Notes: generated from the letters alone by a model not told the origin. 64,000 nt of DNA from Lycorma delicatula (GCF_047948215.1 NC_134463.1:58162201-58226200), one strand, 5' to 3'; counted from the stretch's first letter, positions 45,801 through 58,325 are shown. Made by a program: numbers and translations.

Positions 45801-46724
45801 CTCTGTCAGGATGCCACCGATGCAATTGCCTTGGCAGACATTTCCATCAGTATATTTAAATAACCTATTATCGCCATCGTATGGTCTATTCCAACCACGA
45901 CCACCTACCATAACATAAAATCCTCAAATATCAAATTAACAGATTTGCGAAATCACGATCCCCACAGCTTCCTTTAACACCGAAGTTTTTACACAAAATC
46001 TCTTCCTATATCCAATTTCAGTTAGACTAAGCATTCAGATCATTACTTGATTGAGTCTTTAAATACCAAAAATACTATCCTTATACCAACAAAACAAGTG
46101 TTGATGGCAACGACAATTTTGTCCTACAATTCAATTTATTCAAAGTCCTCTTGATTTACTTAAAAATCAAGAAACAGATTTATTATTAAATTCAGAATCT
46201 AATAAGCCTCTAATGAAAACATATCCCATTTCTCGCTGCTCTGGTCCGCTTTCGGGAACGAGGTCAATGCTTACACCCTCCCACAACGTAGCTTCATCAC
46301 AGAGTTTTCCAATCATCCTAACAGGGAATATCCAAGCTAACCGGAGCTCGATGCCAAAATGCCTGTTTTGGCTAAGTAAGCATCCAGGCCAGCCCAAGCC
46401 ACCCGGGTTGCTATTCTACCTATACTTCTATCAGACCCCCCTCAAGTTGGCACTTCGAAAAGGATATCCATTTTTATAACTTCTTTTGCTTGTTTCAAAA
46501 TTTCGGTTTCACTTTAAACGTGTACCGTAAAAGAGCAGCGTGCTGTGATACGATTTTTATTTTTTTAAGATGTAAAACCGGATGAAATTCATTCACGTTT
46601 GTTAAAACAGTACGGTAAATATATATATATGGGGCAAAATATTTGCCCCATCATAACGTAAAGACCATTGAATGATTCTACTAACGCTTTCAATATTGTA
46701 TTAATGATCTTTTTCACAAGGATA
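45801..46724. other. unassigned DNA with a GC-richer block at 46210-46450
   Basis: The block 46210-46450 is open on both strands (46167-46397 minus, 46213-46479 plus). I recognise no domain in either frame. It may belong to the RI repeat or to another decayed element. Beyond it is AT-rich. Confidence 0.4.
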
Positions 46725-47330
46725 AATGATTAAAAATTTGGGAAATTTCTGAAATTTGTAGTACGAGTATCACTGCTATCTGTTTCATCAACCTTGATTA
46801 GGTGAATTACAGCAAAACATGTTGGAAATGGGTTCTGAGACGTTTGACTCAAAATCATCAACCACTAAAAACGACTATTTTTAATGGAAGGTAATGCTTT
46901 TTTAGATCGTAAAATAACTTGTGCTGAAACTTAGATCCATCATTTCTGGCCAGAATCCAAACTTCTGAATATAGAATGGAGGCATCTGAGTTCCCCCGCC
47001 AAGAAAAAAGATTTAAAAAACTTACGCGTCAGTCGGTAGATTGATGCTAACGATATTATGGGATTGCAAAGACCAATTTATACTGATATTTAGCAAAATG
47101 ACATACACAGTGAATATTAGTGTGATAAGGTAGAAATAAAGTAAAACCCCCAATGAAGACGAAACGTCTTGGTTCTCCTTCAAAAACCTAATTCTTCTCC
47201 ATGATAACGCCCTTTCTCCTACTGTTCATAAGACACGAAAAGTTGTTCAAAAGTCGGGTTGAGAAATGTTGCATTCATCTTACATTCCCGATCTGGCATC
47301 AAAGCTCTAGAGCTGTGCTGCAAGGTTTTT
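46725..47330 (+). pseudogene. mariner transposase pseudogene (SETMAR-like type)
   Basis: Plus-strand frames read LGELQQNMLEMGSETFD near 46800. Then comes HHFWPESKLLNIEWRHLSSP near 46935 (the ETWVHHF.PESK..S.EWRHP block; the preceding D is lost), then GLQRPIYTD and VNSEY. SPSKT-like LILLHDNA near 47190 (second catalytic D) and SYIPDLAS near 47280 (third catalytic block, YSPDLAP) follow. The spacing fits the D,D34D core of mariner. Stops and frameshifts throughout. No terminal repeats recognised. Confidence 0.7.
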
Positions 47331-47377
47331 GATTGTGCTGCAATTCAAAAAATGTGGTATGTATTTTGTTTAATTGC

Positions 47378-47760
47378 TTGACGTTTCATGATCCAGGGAC
47401 CTAAAAAAGCAACAAAAAAAAGTGGGGGTAATATTAGTACGGGTGTACGTGTGCTGGCGTGTTTAAAGCTTAATAAGTTTTGACTGATTTCAATGAAATT
47501 TTGCACGGAGATTCGTGTATATGGAGCAATTTATTGGTAAAGTCTTTGGTAGTCAATATCTCCAGGGGATGTAAGGGGTTAGTTTTTGGGTCAGTTTTCT
47601 TAAAATTTTACAAACATAATAATTCTACTTTGTATTAAGTTCAGTTCATCTCTGCATGCTTATTTTACCATTTAAAAAAACTTCTCCAAAAAAAATCTCT
47701 TTATTTATTGTTTTTTTTTTTTATTTTTTTTTAACGGCTTCCTAGGCTTGTTAGTAGTAA
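47378..47760 (+). repeat. central fragment of foldback family RD
   Basis: TTGACGTTTCATGATCCAGG, GATTCGTGTATATGGAGCAA, TCAATATCTCCAGGGGA and CGGCTTCCTAGGC match 43070-43450 in order. Confidence 0.7.
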
Positions 47761-47987
47761 TTTCTTACGGATTATAAAATAACATTTTAAATAAACCATC
47801 TGGAAACAACAACGTCACAGCAAACTCATTCAATTATTAACATGTACGTATTATTATAAATCGTAACCAATTATTTCTACTTTAATACAATTAATTACTT
47901 TTTTAAATAATCTAGCAAAATTTATCCTAGCAGTAGATTAAAATTATTGATAAATAAATAATTTTTTCCAATGCTGCTTATTATTAC
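47761..47987. other. AT-rich spacer
   Basis: No feature recognised. The minus-strand frame 47922-48182 runs across RB and is not a gene. Confidence 0.4.
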
Positions 47988-48146
47988 ACGACTGACCAAA
48001 AAGAAGTGTAATATATTAGGGTGTATGTAAGTAGGGTTTGTTCTACCATAACAGTTTAACGGCTGAACCGATTTAGATATATGACCCCGCGTTGGAATCC
48101 ATGCGTTATCGGGAGTGTCATAAGATATATATATACTCGTATGTAT
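47988..48146 (+). repeat. dispersed repeat RB, copy 4, host of the R1-like insertion
   Basis: TAGGGTGTATGTAAGTAGGG, GGCTGAACCGATTTAGATAT, CCCGCGTTGGAATCCATGCG and TTATCGGGAGTGTCATAAG. The LINE at 48147-49856 landed in its TA-rich end and duplicated 15 bp. Confidence 0.75.
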
Positions 48147-49856
48147 TTTGGTTAACTGGCATTTCTCCCGCCATCGCCCCATTCGGTCGCCCTAGAGCAT
48201 AGACCAAATGTCAGTGCCAAGATACGGCTACTGTGCCTCTAAAACAGTTTAGCGACCCCGTTACCTAAAAGCTCCTAGTGGTCTATGTATCAGTGTGAGC
48301 GAAATAATCAGGGTGCTATTCACCACCCGCTTGTGTCCCAACCGCTCACTTGTCAAACTAAATCTAGATCGTGGAGGCGCACCCCTTGTTACTAATTACT
48401 AAAAGTCATTAAAATTAATAAAATAAAAGACAGCAATTTAGGCTGTCACGCCTCTGTCAGTATATGCCAGCTAGTGCCTGTCTACCATTTAAAGCGCTTG
48501 GAGCTTGTACCTGGCTGGTGACCAGTCATTATCTCAGGAAAAACTTCCCACAGCGGCACTAAAGGAATCAGTATAACCCAGATTAATTAAAAAACTCAAG
48601 CGATCACGGTTGAAATTCGCAACCTCATCGAGGAACTCCCACACGGTCCCACAATGCGGCTCTCGCCACACTGACTCGCCATTTATGAGCGGCCAGTTTT
48701 CTCCCTGATCTCTAACTTCCAGGGTGGCCCGGTCTCTGGGCCCCCCAAGAGCAGAGCAGTCGAGCATCATATGCTCGTTCGACTGGACCTCTCCGCAGAC
48801 ACACCAACTCATCAGCCGCTAGGCGAAACCGAAACAGATATTACTTCAAATCCACATGGTTGGTGAGCACTTGGGCACCCGCTGCCCTTAAAAATGAATT
48901 CGAGGCATACCATCCCCCCAGATCCTGTATAAACCTATACAAGGATCTTCCCTTAGTCGTGGTGTGCCATTCAAGCTACCATGCCTCCATCGCGAGGCTC
49001 CATAGTCTCTTCCGCAGGCGGGAAATGGGCAACTGAACGAAATTTAGATCCGGTGCATTGTGATCGCCGTTCCACTCCGGCTCTAGCCGGCTCGAAACTG
49101 CATCCCAAATGCCTCTGCTTCCCGACCTCTTCGCAACTTCCACATGGCTGTCCGAACTTTCACCACTAAATCGATTGGGAGAGCCTTTTTCAATACGGTG
49201 GTAGCCTCATAGGAGTTTGTTTTAAAAACACCAGTTCATACTATCAAGGCTCTGCGCTGGGCACTCCTTAAATTTTGAAGCAGTGCTCTATTTCTATCCA
49301 ACCTATGCGCCCAAATTGGCGCCGCGTATGTAATCATGCTCTCGAAGACACCTCGGTACACCAAGTACATTTGACTGCCCGACAGCCCGTAATCCTTCCG
49401 AGCAATCCTTCTAAGTTTGTGCATCACAGAGACGGCGTCCGCCGCAACTTGCTTAATGTGGTTACTGAAAAGCAACTTGTCATCAAACAAAACACCTAGG
49501 TACTTATGAACCCTTACTCGATTACACAGCTTTGATACTTAATGTGGGGTTTACGACTGCTTGATAATTTGTCTCTACACTTCAGAAGCATAAACTTCGT
49601 CTTGGGCACAGAAATCTTTAAATTTTTCATGTCCATCCAGCTCTCGGTGGTTGACAAAGCCGCCTGCGCCCTATTCTCTAGCTGCGGTCGTGAATTACCA
49701 CGAACTAAAAGGAGACAGTCATCGGCGAAAGCCTGGGTCGTGACCCCTTCTGGGAATGTCAACCCCAGAAATCCATCAAACACCAGGTTCCACAGCAGGG
49801 GACCGAGAACGGAACCCTGCGGGCTTCCCCTGGTGACGGATTTTTCCACAACTAGG
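48147..49856 (-). mobile_element. 5'-truncated R1-like LINE with perfect 15-bp target duplication
   Basis: TATACTCGTATGTAT is duplicated exactly at 48132-48146 and 49857-49871. The minus-strand insert starts inside the reverse transcriptase with RGSPQGSVLGPLLWNLVFDG and AFADDCLLLV (49514-49849), where both catalytic D's are kept. It continues with the thumb region DDKLLFSNHIKQVAADAV and MITYAAPIWAHRLDRNRALL (49236-49490). It ends with a CxC...H...C tail, WCVCGEVQSNEHMMLDCS (48534-48812), and a ~390-bp 3' UTR. Three or more frameshifts separate these parts. The motifs fit the R1 clade, but it sits in a dispersed repeat and not in rDNA. A very short A tail ends the element. Confidence 0.85.
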
Positions 49857-49871
49857 TATACTCGTATGTAT

Positions 49872-50299
49872 ATATATATATATACCTGTGTTTAAGTAAA
49901 TCGGAAATTTTGAAAAAAATTATGTTACATACAAATACTGTACACAAAATTTTCAACCGCATGCTCTTTAATTATTTAATTATACTATATTAAGAGCAAT
50001 GTTTTTTTTGTTTTTTTTTTTTTTTTGGCAGTCGTGTTTTTTCTTGTTTTTACCTTTTCCCCTATGTTTAGTGCTTTTGCTGAAATTTCTGCTTTGTCAG
50101 ACGTATACAAGGAAATTTATATTGAAAATATATAGAGATATATATACGATCTCAGGTAGAGATGTTATCATTGACAAGTCATATTTACATCATTGATTGA
50201 ATTGATATTGATATCTCAGTGTGCAATTTTTTTTTCTTTTAAAATTTTTTTTAGTAATTAGCATTTTTGTTTTTTTAAAAAAATTTTTATTAAGTACAT
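49872..50299. other. AT-rich spacer
   Basis: Short (TA)n near 49871-49883 and T-runs; the frame 49999-50196 is low-complexity F and L. Nothing recognised. Confidence 0.5.
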
Positions 50300-50825
50300 A
50301 ACAAATATAATACGATTTTCTATTTTTCGTCTGTTATGCTCCAATAAAAAACCAATTTTTAAAAGTTTTACTTACTTTTTATTAGCTGTATTTACATGAG
50401 TTTTCTCAGAATTAAATTCTCTACAAGTTTTGTTATTGAATCTTTCGCATTTAATAGTCATTTAAAAAAATTTTGTAGTACAAACCTAAAAAAAATTGTT
50501 TTTCGACACCGAATTTTGCGTTTTACATCGGATATCATAATAAGTACTGAAGTTACAGTTCTGAAACCTGTTTTATCCTATTTCCTAGCTCAAATTACAT
50601 AAGAAACCGCCAACTTTATTCCTTAATTTGCGTCCCAAAAATTACAGTAGAGTTTCATTTTGTTAGAACCGCTGAAATTTGGGTGAAATTTTCATTAGTC
50701 GTAACTCAAAAACAAAGCGTTTCCAGATCTATGTTTATATGAACCGTTTTTAATTATTTTCACCAGTACACCATTAGAACATGTTCTGAAAATTTCTGTG
50801 TTTCTACGTGGGACACTCTATATAT
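50300..50825 (+). repeat. right-end fragment of foldback family RD
   Basis: TTCTGAAACCTGTTTTATCC, CCTAGCTCAA, CAAAAATTACAGTAGAGTTT, CGTAACTCAAAAACAAAGCG and GAACATGTTCTGAAAATT match the right arm of 42717-44560. It ends GGGACACTCTATATATA, which may be the true outer end of the family. Confidence 0.6.
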
Positions 50826-50923
50826 AATTAATTTTATGAAGTGTTTTTACTCCTTATGTACATGTATGGTCACACATTATGACGAAGCAGAAAACTATAA
50901 AATACTTAAATGTAGAGGAAAAG

Positions 50924-51556
50924 AAAAAATCTGATGTTGACAACACATGACTTTCTTGGCGCCTAATGAACTAACTATATTTACACATTTTTTTTTTTAA
51001 ATGAAAAGTACATAAAATTTTATTTCATTAATAACGTCTGGTATTTTTTCATATTTTTTTTATAGTTATTATTGAATTATTATTTATCGTGAATTTTTTT
51101 TTTACAACTAGAGGTTAATAATTATTAATAAATCAATATAATTAAATTAAAAAAAAGAAGATGAAGTCGAATTCGAACCGATGTGCCTTCTCCTAAAATC
51201 CAAATAATTGATTAAATTAAAATTTTATTTGGCTATAACTCTGGAACCAATGAAAATAAGTACCACTTATGTTATATTGTTGAAGAGCTCTCAATGAGGG
51301 CTTATTACTGCAGTTGAGAAAAAGTCCAAAATCAAAATTTTTTTGATTCCTAAATCCAAAATTTTAACATCTTACGGTTAATCGGTTTTTGAATTTTGCG
51401 AGATACATACGTACATACATACATACTTACAGACGTGAATGCGAAACTAGTCAAAATGGATTCAGGGATGGTCAAAATGTATATTTCCATTGAAATTTGG
51501 AAACCTAAATTTTTTGCGATCACAATACTTCCTTTACTTTGTACAAGAAAGTAAAA
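50924..51556 (-). repeat. dispersed repeat RA, copy 5
   Basis: Complete minus-strand copy, from the CTTTCTTGTACAAAGTAAAG end to AGATTTTTTC. It keeps a B-box-like GGTTCGAATTC (51179-51169) followed on the same strand by an oligo-T run (A's at 51149-51156 on the plus strand). Confidence 0.85.
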
Positions 51557-53399
51557 ATAATAAATATAAAATGGAAAAATTATTTTTTTATAATTAATTA
51601 TTAATTATCTATAACTATTATTGTTATCCGTGATCCTTCTTCCAAACCAATACTGAAGAATCTATTTTTTATCCAGAAAAGTAGTACACCTATACCTAGT
51701 TCTGACGTAACAACTACTCTTATGATGTATACACATTGAACTAAATAAAATATTTTTATTTTATTTTTTATGTTTGATGTAAAATTTTAAATATTAATTT
51801 TACTGACTCTGAGTCTTAGTAGAACGGAAAATTAATCCATTTGCTTAAAGAAGTCTATTTGGTTCAAAAAATAATTTTTTTTTATAATCAAAACATAATT
51901 TAAAAGATATATACATATAATATGTAAACAAAGATATTAAAAGCATTAAAAATATAAACTTTAACTAATCATATCGGGTAAAATTAATTTATAATATAGG
52001 TTATCTATTAGATATTCTTAACTCTGTCTAACTTTAAAAAGTGTTTTGGAAAAAATCCAAAATGTTGAAAAAAAAATAAAACGAAATTTAGTACCAAATA
52101 AATGAATGTAATATTTCACAATTAAAATATTTAGACGTTTACAAGAGTGCTAATCTTTGTCACTTAGTATTTTATAACAGAATCAGATTCATAAATAAAA
52201 AATAAACAAAAACAAAAAACTAGAACAGCTGTTTTCCGTGAATATTCACATTCTGATTGATGAGAGTTGTCGCTTTCACTTCTTTTTTTGTTTCGTTTCG
52301 TTTATTTCTTTTAGGTATTTTAACTTTTTAAAAGCAATGTTGATTGACATAAAATGAAGTCTATTCTATTTTGAAATTGTTTCAATAACATAATACAAGG
52401 CTACCAAACTGATCTGGTTTATCTTCTTTCTACATTTTTTTAAAAAAAATTACTTATATTTAACACTTTTCAATGAGTTTATTATTCTTTTTGAAATAAA
52501 CAATTATATTAAAATCAAGATACAGTTAAATTTCTGTTTAATCTTCCTCTTAACAAAATTTTTATAATTTGCTTTTAAATATATGCTATTTCGTTTCTTA
52601 TTTATTTTATTATCGGCAGTAATGTAGTTAAAACGTTTATGTATAAAATTCCTTATATATATATATATATATATTTTTTTTTATGAATTATAGACATTAT
52701 TCTTTCCCTACTGGATAAAATCCAGTATATATAATCCGTTATTTCATGGCAGACAGATGTAAATGAACCTGTTTCTGCAGTATTTCCTTATGGTTGTAAT
52801 TCATTCAAGTGACTTTAGGACTTATAAGAGGCTCCGGTCAAAGTTGATTTCTTTAAGAGTACTAACACTTCAATAAACAACAAGGCGTTGTTTTCATTAG
52901 AGTGAAAGTGTCACTTATTACGGTAAAAGACATGTACGTTTCTTTCTATCTGATACGTTGATGTACAAAATTATACTCGGCTCAATGGAAATCGTTAAGT
53001 AAACCACTTTACTTTAGCTGTTTAGTAATGAGACTGGTGTCGAACGATTGTTGTTTTTGAGAACAGATTTCCTATCTTAGGAATCTCATGATGTAATAGT
53101 TCACTAATAAGTGTTTCGGTCGATTAGGTTGAATAAAGAGACTTGTACTGGTATTTCATTATATTAAGAAAATGGAAAATATGTCATAAAAATTTAATTT
53201 GAAGTTAATAAAAGTTTGTGTTCAAACACAGATTTTGTTTGTATAAAGGTTTACTTCATTTAAAAGGTAAAATCCTATATAACCATGTTCCAAAAACTGA
53301 TAAAATTAATAACAGTAAAGCTATGTAATAAAATATAAATTAATGAATTGCTAACAATTAATAAGAATTTGAGGTAAAAATTTTTATTTTTTTCAAAAA
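51557..53399. other. AT-rich non-coding stretch
   Basis: (TA)n near 52656-52674. A less AT-rich part at 52730-53150 has no recognised coding or repeat pattern. Confidence 0.5.
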
Positions 53400-53401
53400 T
53401 A

Positions 53402-54342
53402 CTAGGCTCGACTGATAAATTTTGCAAATAAACGCGTAGCATAGGAATGAAAAGAGATATAGGAATGAAATAAAAAATGAATAAAAGTAAAATACATTAG
53501 CTATAAAATTTAGTATTTATTTTCCAATACAATCTGCGTTTACACTGATACTTTTTCCCAACGTGTGACAAGTTTTTACATTCCGTCATTAAAAATTCTA
53601 CCGGTCTTTCTCGGATCCAAATGGCCACAACTTCCTTCACCTCATCGTCGGTGGTGTGGTGATTACCTTTGAGATTCCTCTTGAGATGAGGGAAGAAGTG
53701 GAAGTCTCACGGAATCAAATCCGGGGACTATGGCGGATGCGGAATAGGCTCAAACTTCAGCTAGCGAAGAGACATCAGAGAGTTTACGTGGTACCCACCG
53801 TGCACAGATTTTATAGTAACCCAGTTACTCCATAATATGGCCTACTCGTTCTTTACATATGCCTAACTGAATAGCGATACGTTGCTGGGTGATTCACCGG
53901 TCATTTTGAAGCAAATCGTCCATCCCCTTTCGATGTTTCTTGTCAGTCACTGAAACTGGTCGTCCGCTGCGAGGCGCGTCCTCAATTGTCGCTTTACCAG
54001 CTTCACATTCGCAAAAATTCAACGCCCATTTATTCACAAAACTCCTATCAACAGTTTCACTACCGTAAACCGCTTTTAAACGATGAGAAAACATTCGTAG
54101 GATTCATATTTTCTGCTGTTAAACATTCGATCACTGCGCGCTGTTTTCCCGTGTTGACATATTGGCCGTACCCGACTCTTATTTTAACTACTATTGAAAA
54201 AAAACCGGTTAGCGGATTTTATCGCATTATTGCAGGTTTGTAGAGGGGGATTTTAGCTATCATGTGTTGCCAGGCCCAACTCAATAGTATCTTTTGTATC
54301 CGTGTAGCACGCTAGTGTGCAAAATTTATCAGCCGAGCCTCG
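53402..54342 (-). mobile_element. mariner transposon, internally deleted, with terminal repeats
   Basis: Terminal inverted repeats CTAGGCTCGACTGATAAATT (53402 side) and CGAGGCTCGGCTGATAAATT (54342 side, read inward) agree at 23 of the first 25 bases. Each is flanked by TA, the mariner target. At 941 bp it is shorter than the usual ~1.3 kb. The minus-strand transposase begins near 54094: LKAVYGSETVDRSFVNKWAL, APRSGRPVSVTDK, QQRIAIQLGI and WVPRKLS, the full HTH region. The reading then jumps to PPYSPDL.P.DFHFFPHLKR and DDEVKEVVAIW. The first two catalytic D's were thus deleted, while the third (SPDL) remains. It cannot encode an active enzyme. Confidence 0.9.
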
Positions 54343-54344
54343 TA

Positions 54345-55780
54345 CTTAATAATATAATTTAGCCTTAAAGGGTTCGATGGTAACCATTTATGTGCTAATT
54401 TCTACATTCGAATTTCTACATTCTACATTACAAAACGTAATTATTTATTTACGTAATTTTGTGCTGAATTAGATCAAATGAAATTAAAAATTTCAAAAAT
54501 TATTTTCACATTAATTTATTTGTTAGGAGTAAGTTATAATACGTAATAACGTGATAATAAGTGTGAATCATCTTCATTGTATTTACCTCCATACAGACTA
54601 AAACCACTTTTTAACGTTTTCATTGTTAAAATCTTATAACTCGTTTTAAAAAAATTAAATTATAAAATTCAGAGACCGATATTTTTATTTTAAAAGGTAT
54701 TAAAAATGTGATTATAACCGATAGAACTTCAGACATTAGGTAATGCTTATTTTAAGCTATAAAAAAAAGAACTTTAAAACTGGTTCTATAGATTTCCACA
54801 TCCTCAGTAAAAAATTAGCAGGGCCAAGCTAACATTCTCAAAATAGGAAAGAAGCAAAATGAAACGCTGAGGATTTTGAGAAAGGGCGATCGGTCACAGG
54901 AAATATGAAGACCTTATCAGTTAATCCATCCGTCCCGCTCCCAATCCTTTGAAAAATCAGAGAATATTTTATACGAAATGAGAACAATGAATCACTATTT
55001 AATGATTTTTGTGTTGGTTCACTTAAATATATACAGCAACAAAAATTTGTTTTTCTTCCAAAATTAAATAACTATCTGAAAAGTGGCAAAAGGCAATAAA
55101 GTAAAAATATCTCTTTCCCCGGGATTGTGTGATATACTTAAGTCTCCTAATGATTTATAAACTGTTCAACCAAATCGTTCCACTGCAGGTTACAAAGTGA
55201 TAAATTCAATTAACTAATAAAATTTTAAAGTAATTTTATCAATATATATCAGTATTACATAATGATGAAATTATTATATAATTCAGCCAATCACGATTCA
55301 AGATCGATTGATTAATTCTTCATTTATCCTTTTACTCAATCACTCTTTTCTATATCACGCAATACAAATGAAATAAAATCATTATTTTTATATCCAGTCT
55401 GATTAAGTACAATAAAAATAAACAAAATATCTATAAGTTTAATGATAAAATGTAATTAACCTATAAAACTTTACGTTACGCTTTTAACAGAAATGAAAGG
55501 TAAATGAATGTAACCAATCGAGAATCTTATTTTTAACAGCGTCCTCTTCGTCATTACATTTAAGCAATTCGTTCAATTTCATCGGATAAAATTCTAATTA
55601 AATTATTATTTTTATAATAAAATAGATGAATTGTAATAAAATTTTGCAGTTTTCATACTTTTTTCTACTCATTTATTTCTTATTGAAAATTATTTCGTGA
55701 CGTATTGCAGATTTATTCTGATAATTTAATGTAAAGAAACGGATAAATATTTTACGCATAAAATAAGTCACATACTTGAT
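54345..55780. other. AT-rich non-coding stretch
   Basis: No gene or repeat recognised. A small less AT-rich patch lies at 54860-54950. Confidence 0.5.
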
Positions 55781-56205
55781 AAAAAAAAAAAATCTGATGT
55801 GTACACGACACGACTTTCTTGTACGCCTATTAAATTACACATGCACATTTTTAAAAAATGAAAATTACATAAAATTTTATTTCATTAACAACTTCTGATA
55901 TTTTATTTTATTTTTTTTTATTATTGAATTATTATTTATTAAAAATTTAATTACAACCAGAAATTAATAATTGTTAATAAATTATTATTTCTGCAGTTAA
56001 GGAAAAGTCCAAAATCCAATTTTTTTTATTTTCGGCTGTGTGGACACTTTTGGTTCTGTCAATTACAATCAAAAGGGGAAGTGCACAACTAGATATTACA
56101 ACAGTCTTAAATCCAAAATTTCAATACACTACGGTCAAACGTTTTTGAGTTATGCGAGATACATACACATACGTACGTACGTACAGTCCTCGTGAATGAC
56201 GTACA
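55781..56205 (-). repeat. dispersed repeat RA, copy 6 (5' truncated)
   Basis: Minus-strand copy with the RA 3' end (AAATCTGATGTGTACACGAC on the plus strand at 55791). It lacks the central part with the B-box and stops in the TACGTACGTACG stretch near 56185. Confidence 0.75.
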
Positions 56206-56213
56206 GTTCGTAT

Positions 56214-56902
56214 GTCCTTGTACGAAGTAAAGAAAGTATTATTATCGCGAAAAATTTCAGTTTACAGATTTCAACGGAAATATTCATTTTGACCACTCCT
56301 GAATCCATTTTGACTTGTTTCGGCGTGACGTCTGTATGTACGTATGTATCTCGAATAACTCAAAAATGAATAACCATAGAATGTTGAAATCTTAGATTTA
56401 GGACTGTTGTAACATTTAATTGTGCACCTCCCCTTTTGATTATTATTGGCTAAACCAAAAGTATCCACAGTCGAAAGTAAAAAAATCTGGATTTTGAATA
56501 TTTCCTTAACTGCAGCAATAAGCCCTCATTGGTAGATTTTCAACGATATATCATAAGTGACACTTATTTTCATTGGTTCCAGATTTATAGCCAAATAAAC
56601 GTTTAATTAGTGTAATATTTGTCTTACAAAGGCAAGGTATATCGGTTCAAATCCGACTTCATCTCATTTTTTTTTTTTTTACTTTTTTTTATTTGAATAT
56701 ATTGATTTATTAATAATACATTTAAATACTTATTATGAATTTTCACAATAAATAATAATTCTATAATAATAAAAAAATTTTATGAAAAAATATCAGAAAT
56801 TATTAATGAAATAAACTTTTAAGTGCTTTTTATTTTTAAAAAATGTGTATATGTAATTTAATAGGCGTGCAAGGAAGTCAAGTCTACATCATATTTTTTC
56901 TG
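56214..56902 (+). repeat. dispersed repeat RA, copy 7, head-to-head with copy 6
   Basis: From TCCTTGTACGAAGTAAAGAA to GTGCAAGGAAGTCAAGTCTA. It has the best preserved Pol III-like arrangement: TAGCCAAATAA (56588-56598), B-box GGTTCAAATCC (56644-56654), then a T14 run from 56667. Copies 6 and 7 face each other with their 5' parts about 10 bp apart. The minus-strand frame 56271-56468 is within the repeat. Confidence 0.85.
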
Positions 56903-57398
56903 TTTCTTTTTAAAATGGCATTGACAAATTGTTATAACTCTTAACTAAAAAATTAAAAAAAGTACTTTCATGAGTGCAAGGCTTAAAATAGGGTGGGGGA
57001 CATAAGCACAAAAATTGTTGATTAACAGAAAAAATACAAATGAACAAAACGAATGTAGGAAAAGACACAAAACAGAATTATAGTTCAAAAGCACTAATTT
57101 CTTACCAAGGGTAGTAGATGGCAACGTCGAATTTAAGAAAGTTTTTTACATACCTCTTACGGCCGAAGATTGTAATATATCGTAGGCGGGAAATCCTTCT
57201 GTTTGTGTAATTGCAACGATTATTTTGGCTTCAATTTCGCCAGTTTCCGTTTTACTTTTGTAACCAACGATTTAATTCCACTATTAATATTTACATTTGC
57301 AACTCTTTCAAATGTTTAAGAAGTATTCAAATACAAGGGGTTTTTTTTTTAACGGAATATTGATTTGAAATGCCGATGAAAATTTTAAATACCATTTT
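56903..57398. other. AT-rich non-coding stretch
   Basis: No feature recognised, except that minus-strand reading shows no continuation of the frame at 57399-57605. Confidence 0.45.
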
Positions 57399-57605
57399 TT
57401 ATTCTCCGCCACACTTCAGTAATAGACTTAGTCGCTCATACTTGAGGAGAACATTAGAGGTGAAATTATATGTATCTACAATGTATTCTGAGAAATTAGT
57501 AATGAATATATCATTTGATGGGGTTATACTAATTAGTGCAGTAAAAGCATCTGATACTTCTGCAGGTGGTAGAAAATGTAATCCAAAGAACAATTTTAAC
57601 TAGTC
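57399..57605 (-). pseudogene. possible MULE-type transposase C-terminal fragment
   Basis: Minus strand reads LFFGLHFLPPAEVSDAFTAL and then FSEYIVDTYNF. This resembles the (L)FALAFVPPADV..AFE.L...FL.YFEDTYIG segment near the C-terminus of MULE-like transposases in insects. The match is short and the expected neighbours on both sides were not found. It could be chance; the frame is open for 64 codons. Confidence 0.25.
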
Positions 57606-58325
57606 ATTTGGTTATTTTGGTAGCAATAGTTATCGCGCATACCTAGATTTAAAATATTTCTGTACCAAAATTATCCAAAATAAAATCTACACTCGCAAAC
57701 TTGGGATGTCGGGAAAACAGATTTAAGTACAATATGTGCTCTGCACGCAAAATATAAAATCACATTGTTAGGTTTTAATTATTAATCATAATGTTTATTA
57801 AGTGACCACACATTTTCGTAACTCTCGAGCTTTAGGCGGTAAAAGAGAAAATATTACTGGAACGTATTCTTATACTTTTGTATACGTGAACTGCATATAA
57901 TTGATGAAATAGTTTTGGACAAATAAAAAAGTAATATCAGTTAAAATCACTTATTGATAGTTAACAGAAATTTTGTGTTAAATGATTTTAATCATGTTAT
58001 ACTTTAAGATAACTTGAAATATTTTATTTACAGTGTTGCCAAATTTTCATTACTATTTATTTATCTTCCTTGTTCATTTCCATTTGAATATGCCCAAAAG
58101 CACTAATCATTTGTGATTTTTTACTTTCCCAACAAAATTTGTGCTTATGTCCGTCACTGTAAGAATATAGCTCTTAATGTAAGGTTAATTCTATGTTATT
58201 AATTTGAACAGTCATTTTAATTTAATTAAATAATTATAAAATTTTACATTTTTCTCTAGTGATTCATTGAATCCTTACTAGATAAGAATTTATTTTTTTA
58301 TGTATAAACAATAATCACACTATCT
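57606..58325. other. AT-rich non-coding stretch
   Basis: Nothing recognised. Confidence 0.45.
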
